Assembly: GCA_023245265.1 (NCBI GenBank)
Contig: JAHFKQ010000017.1
Span: 1 to 14,586, forward strand
Direction: 5' to 3'
Length of the DNA stretch: 14,586 nucleotides
Source of the DNA: Candidatus Collierbacteria bacterium
GTDB taxonomy: Bacteria > Patescibacteriota > Microgenomatia > UBA1400 > MFAQ01
The position numbers and the translations under genes are program-made. Positions 13,149 through 14,586 of this stretch are shown in pieces. How positions within the stretch are numbered: the first letter of the stretch is position 1; each line of letters opens with the position of its first letter. Under the pieces are notes generated by a model. It had not been told where the DNA came from. It did not search any database and was given only the letters and a program-made list of their open reading frames with translations.

Positions 13149-14039
13149 TTACTGCCAGAGAAAATTGGAGTCTACCCACTTGATGATTTTTTGACCTTCA
13201 CCGAAACGATCTTTACTGTCCAAGAGACTGATCAGGACCGGGTGATTATTCTTGGTCGATAAAATGACCAAGCATTCACCGGCTTCCGGAGTCCAGCCGG
13301 TTTTGACGCCAAGGATGCCGGGTTTACCTAATAGTATATTGGTCGAGGCGAGAGGATAAGAGTGACCCTGAAGGCTCTTAACCGTAATATTCTTGGTGGA
13401 TACGATGTTGGCAAAAGAATGACGCAGAAGGGCACTGCGGGCGATCATGGCGATGTCGTAGGCGGTGGTGTAGTGATCTTCTCCCTCAACGCCACTGACA
13501 TTGGAGAAATGAGTGTTCTTAAGGCCCAGATCGGTAATTTTTTGATTCATCTCCGCTAAGAAAGCCTGATAACCACCGGGGTAATTTTCCGCTAGAGTAA
13601 CGGCGGCGTCGTTCCCCGAGGGAACCAGTAGCGCATAAAGCATGTCTTCGGCCGTAAATTCTTCACCTTTAATGAGCTTGGCGGTGTTGCCGAGGGATTT
13701 TTGGCCGTTGATGACTTTGATGACCGAACCTTCCGAAAAATAATCCAGAGCGACCAGCGAAGTCATAATTTTGGTTAGCGAGGCCGGTTTGAGTCGTAGA
13801 TGAGGATTTTTGTCCAGAAGAACGACGCCGGTATCTAGATCAAGAACAAAAACGCCTTCCGCCGTTAGGTCTGGAGGGGACACTTGAAGTGAAATCGGGG
13901 TCAAAGGCTCGGTAGTATAAGCGGCTTTGACTTCAGGTTTGACCGGACCGGGAATTTGGCCCAAGACCGGAGTAAAGATAAAGGTCAGACAAAGGGCAAA
14001 TAGAGATAGAAGATTGGCAAGAGTCTTAAACTTTTTCAT
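13149..14039 (-). CDS. D-alanyl-D-alanine carboxypeptidase (PBP5-type, peptidase S11)
   Basis: Removes the terminal D-Ala from peptidoglycan stem peptides and so limits crosslinking. All three penicillin-binding motifs are visible: SLTK with nucleophile S87 and K90, SGN at 141-143, and KTG at 246-248. An N-terminal signal peptide (basic KKFK, hydrophobic core 8-24, likely cleavage around residue 27) exports it. At 296 residues it ends about 50 residues after KTG and lacks the C-terminal beta domain and amphipathic anchor of E. coli DacA, so it is a minimal form. The gene begins 19 bases after the rel stop; TAAAAT 11 bases upstream of the ATG might provide a separate promoter. DacA, DacC and DacD cannot be told apart, so no symbol is given. 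Confidence 0.93.
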   Translation of the reverse strand: MKKFKTLANLLSLFALCLTFIFTPVLGQIPGPVKPEVKAAYTTEPLTPISLQVSPPDLTAEGVFVLDLDTGVVLLDKNPHLRLKPASLTKIMTSLVALDYFSEGSVIKVINGQKSLGNTAKLIKGEEFTAEDMLYALLVPSGNDAAVTLAENYPGGYQAFLAEMNQKITDLGLKNTHFSNVSGVEGEDHYTTAYDIAMIARSALLRHSFANIVSTKNITVKSLQGHSYPLASTNILLGKPGILGVKTGWTPEAGECLVILSTKNNHPVLISLLDSKDRFGEGQKIIKWVDSNFLWQ

Positions 14040-14050
14040 GGGGCTCTCAC

Positions 14051-14056
14051 ATTTTA
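14051..14056 (-). promoter_or_regulatory. possible -10 box before the carboxypeptidase gene
   Basis: On the minus strand TAAAAT (14056-14051), within a longer TAGTATAAAAT run, lies 11 bases before the ATG at 14039, followed by a GAGAG that might serve as weak ribosome binding. No good -35 is seen and cotranscription with rel is equally possible. Confidence 0.3.
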
Positions 14057-14058
14057 TA

Positions 14059-14586
14059 CTAATCCCCTTTAAGTTCTAAGGCTTTTTTGATTTCGACTTT
14101 GGCTTTGCGGGTTTTGACAAACTGGAGCCAATTTTTATTCGGGGGCTTAGGATTTTTGGCTTTGACAATTTCCACCAAGTCGCCACTCTTTAATTTTGAG
14201 TCGATAGTAGCAATGCGACCGTTTATCTTGGCCGAATGAATGTAAAAACCGAGGTCCGAGTGAACGATAAAAGCATAGTCGACCGGGGTAGCATTTTCCG
14301 GTAAATCATAAACATCACCGAGAGGTGAAAAGACATAAATATGGTGAGACAAGGCATCCAGTTTGTAATCGCTGAGACTTTCTTTGACCCCCAAGACTTG
14401 TTGCTGCCACCCGGCCAACTGATTGACCCAGGACATTTTTTGGCTGATCTTGAAGGCAGTGCCTTTTTCCAAACTTTCCCCCGAGGCACCATGATGTTTG
14501 GCGTGGGTATAAGCAAAATGAGCGGCGGCACCAAATTCGGCTTGTTGATGCATCTGCTCGGACCTGATTTGAATCTCGACGATGTT
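14059..14586 (-). CDS. RelA/SpoT-family (p)ppGpp synthetase/hydrolase, 3' part only
   Basis: The gene runs off the right edge, so catalytic start residues are missing. Visible are the end of the synthetase domain, with VEIQIRSEQMHQQAEFGAAAH matching the family's conserved VEIQIRT-x-x-MHxxAE-xG-x-AAH block, and a TGS domain from about 14345 (FSPLGDVYDLP, ATPVDYAF, DLVEI). The TGS ends in NWLQFVKTRKAKVEI and the stop follows within about ten residues. Full-length Rel proteins continue for a further 250 or so residues with helical, zinc-finger and ACT domains, which are absent here. The hydrolase domain, if present, lies outside the window. The product makes or degrades (p)ppGpp in the stringent response. 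Confidence 0.93.
   Translation of the reverse strand, partial: NIVEIQIRSEQMHQQAEFGAAAHFAYTHAKHHGASGESLEKGTAFKISQKMSWVNQLAGWQQQVLGVKESLSDYKLDALSHHIYVFSPLGDVYDLPENATPVDYAFIVHSDLGFYIHSAKINGRIATIDSKLKSGDLVEIVKAKNPKPPNKNWLQFVKTRKAKVEIKKALELKGD

Overview
The window looks like a chromosomal stretch of a reduced bacterial genome, most likely from the Candidate Phyla Radiation (Patescibacteria), perhaps the Microgenomates side. This is inference: genes are packed with 0-40 base gaps, several small proteins belong to no family I recognise, the Rel protein appears to end just after its TGS domain, Shine-Dalgarno sites are mostly absent, and some starts appear leaderless. TGA is used as a normal stop (M14 deacylase, GIY-YIG and NMP-kinase genes), which argues against the lineages that recode UGA as glycine. 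No gene-free stretch over 300 bases, tRNA, rRNA, CRISPR array, insertion sequence or phage gene was seen.

Layout. 1-1600 (+): a zinc M14-type deacylase, a two-CBS-domain protein with its own promoter, ribosome binding site and strong terminator, and a small zinc-ribbon membrane protein. 1602-2535 (-): overlapping msrB-msrA for repair of oxidised methionine. 2571-8299 (+): a GIY-YIG protein, then a tight run of five genes: a nucleotide kinase, glycerate 2-kinase, transketolase N and C halves, and an FAD-linked D-2-hydroxyacid oxidase. 8303-12013 (-): gltX followed by four small genes (an exported protein with a possible double-psi-barrel tail, a His-rich protein, a triple zinc-ribbon protein, and a two-helix membrane protein with a heptad-repeat coil). 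12039-13121 (+): an unrecognised single-pass membrane protein. 13149-14586 (-): a D-Ala-D-Ala carboxypeptidase and the 3' part of a rel gene cut by the window edge.

How the genes fit together. The five-gene run is the metabolic core: split transketolase links pentose and triose phosphates, glycerate 2-kinase feeds glycerate into lower glycolysis, and the FAD oxidase acts on an unknown D-2-hydroxyacid that could be connected to both. Other parts are housekeeping: Glu-tRNA charging, peptidoglycan trimming, stringent response and methionine repair.

The most interesting structure is regulatory. Both divergent gene pairs (msrB/GIY-YIG and gltX/12039 gene) are separated by only 25-35 bases, and each gap contains the same perfect palindrome AGTATACT, which presents a TATACT -10 box on both strands. 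Four starts have a TANNNT box exactly six bases upstream of the start codon, the geometry expected for leaderless mRNAs. I see no defence or otherwise clearly novel multi-gene system; the unfamiliar elements are the promoter architecture, the triple zinc ribbon, the exported protein in the gltX cluster and the glycerate/transketolase/oxidase operon.
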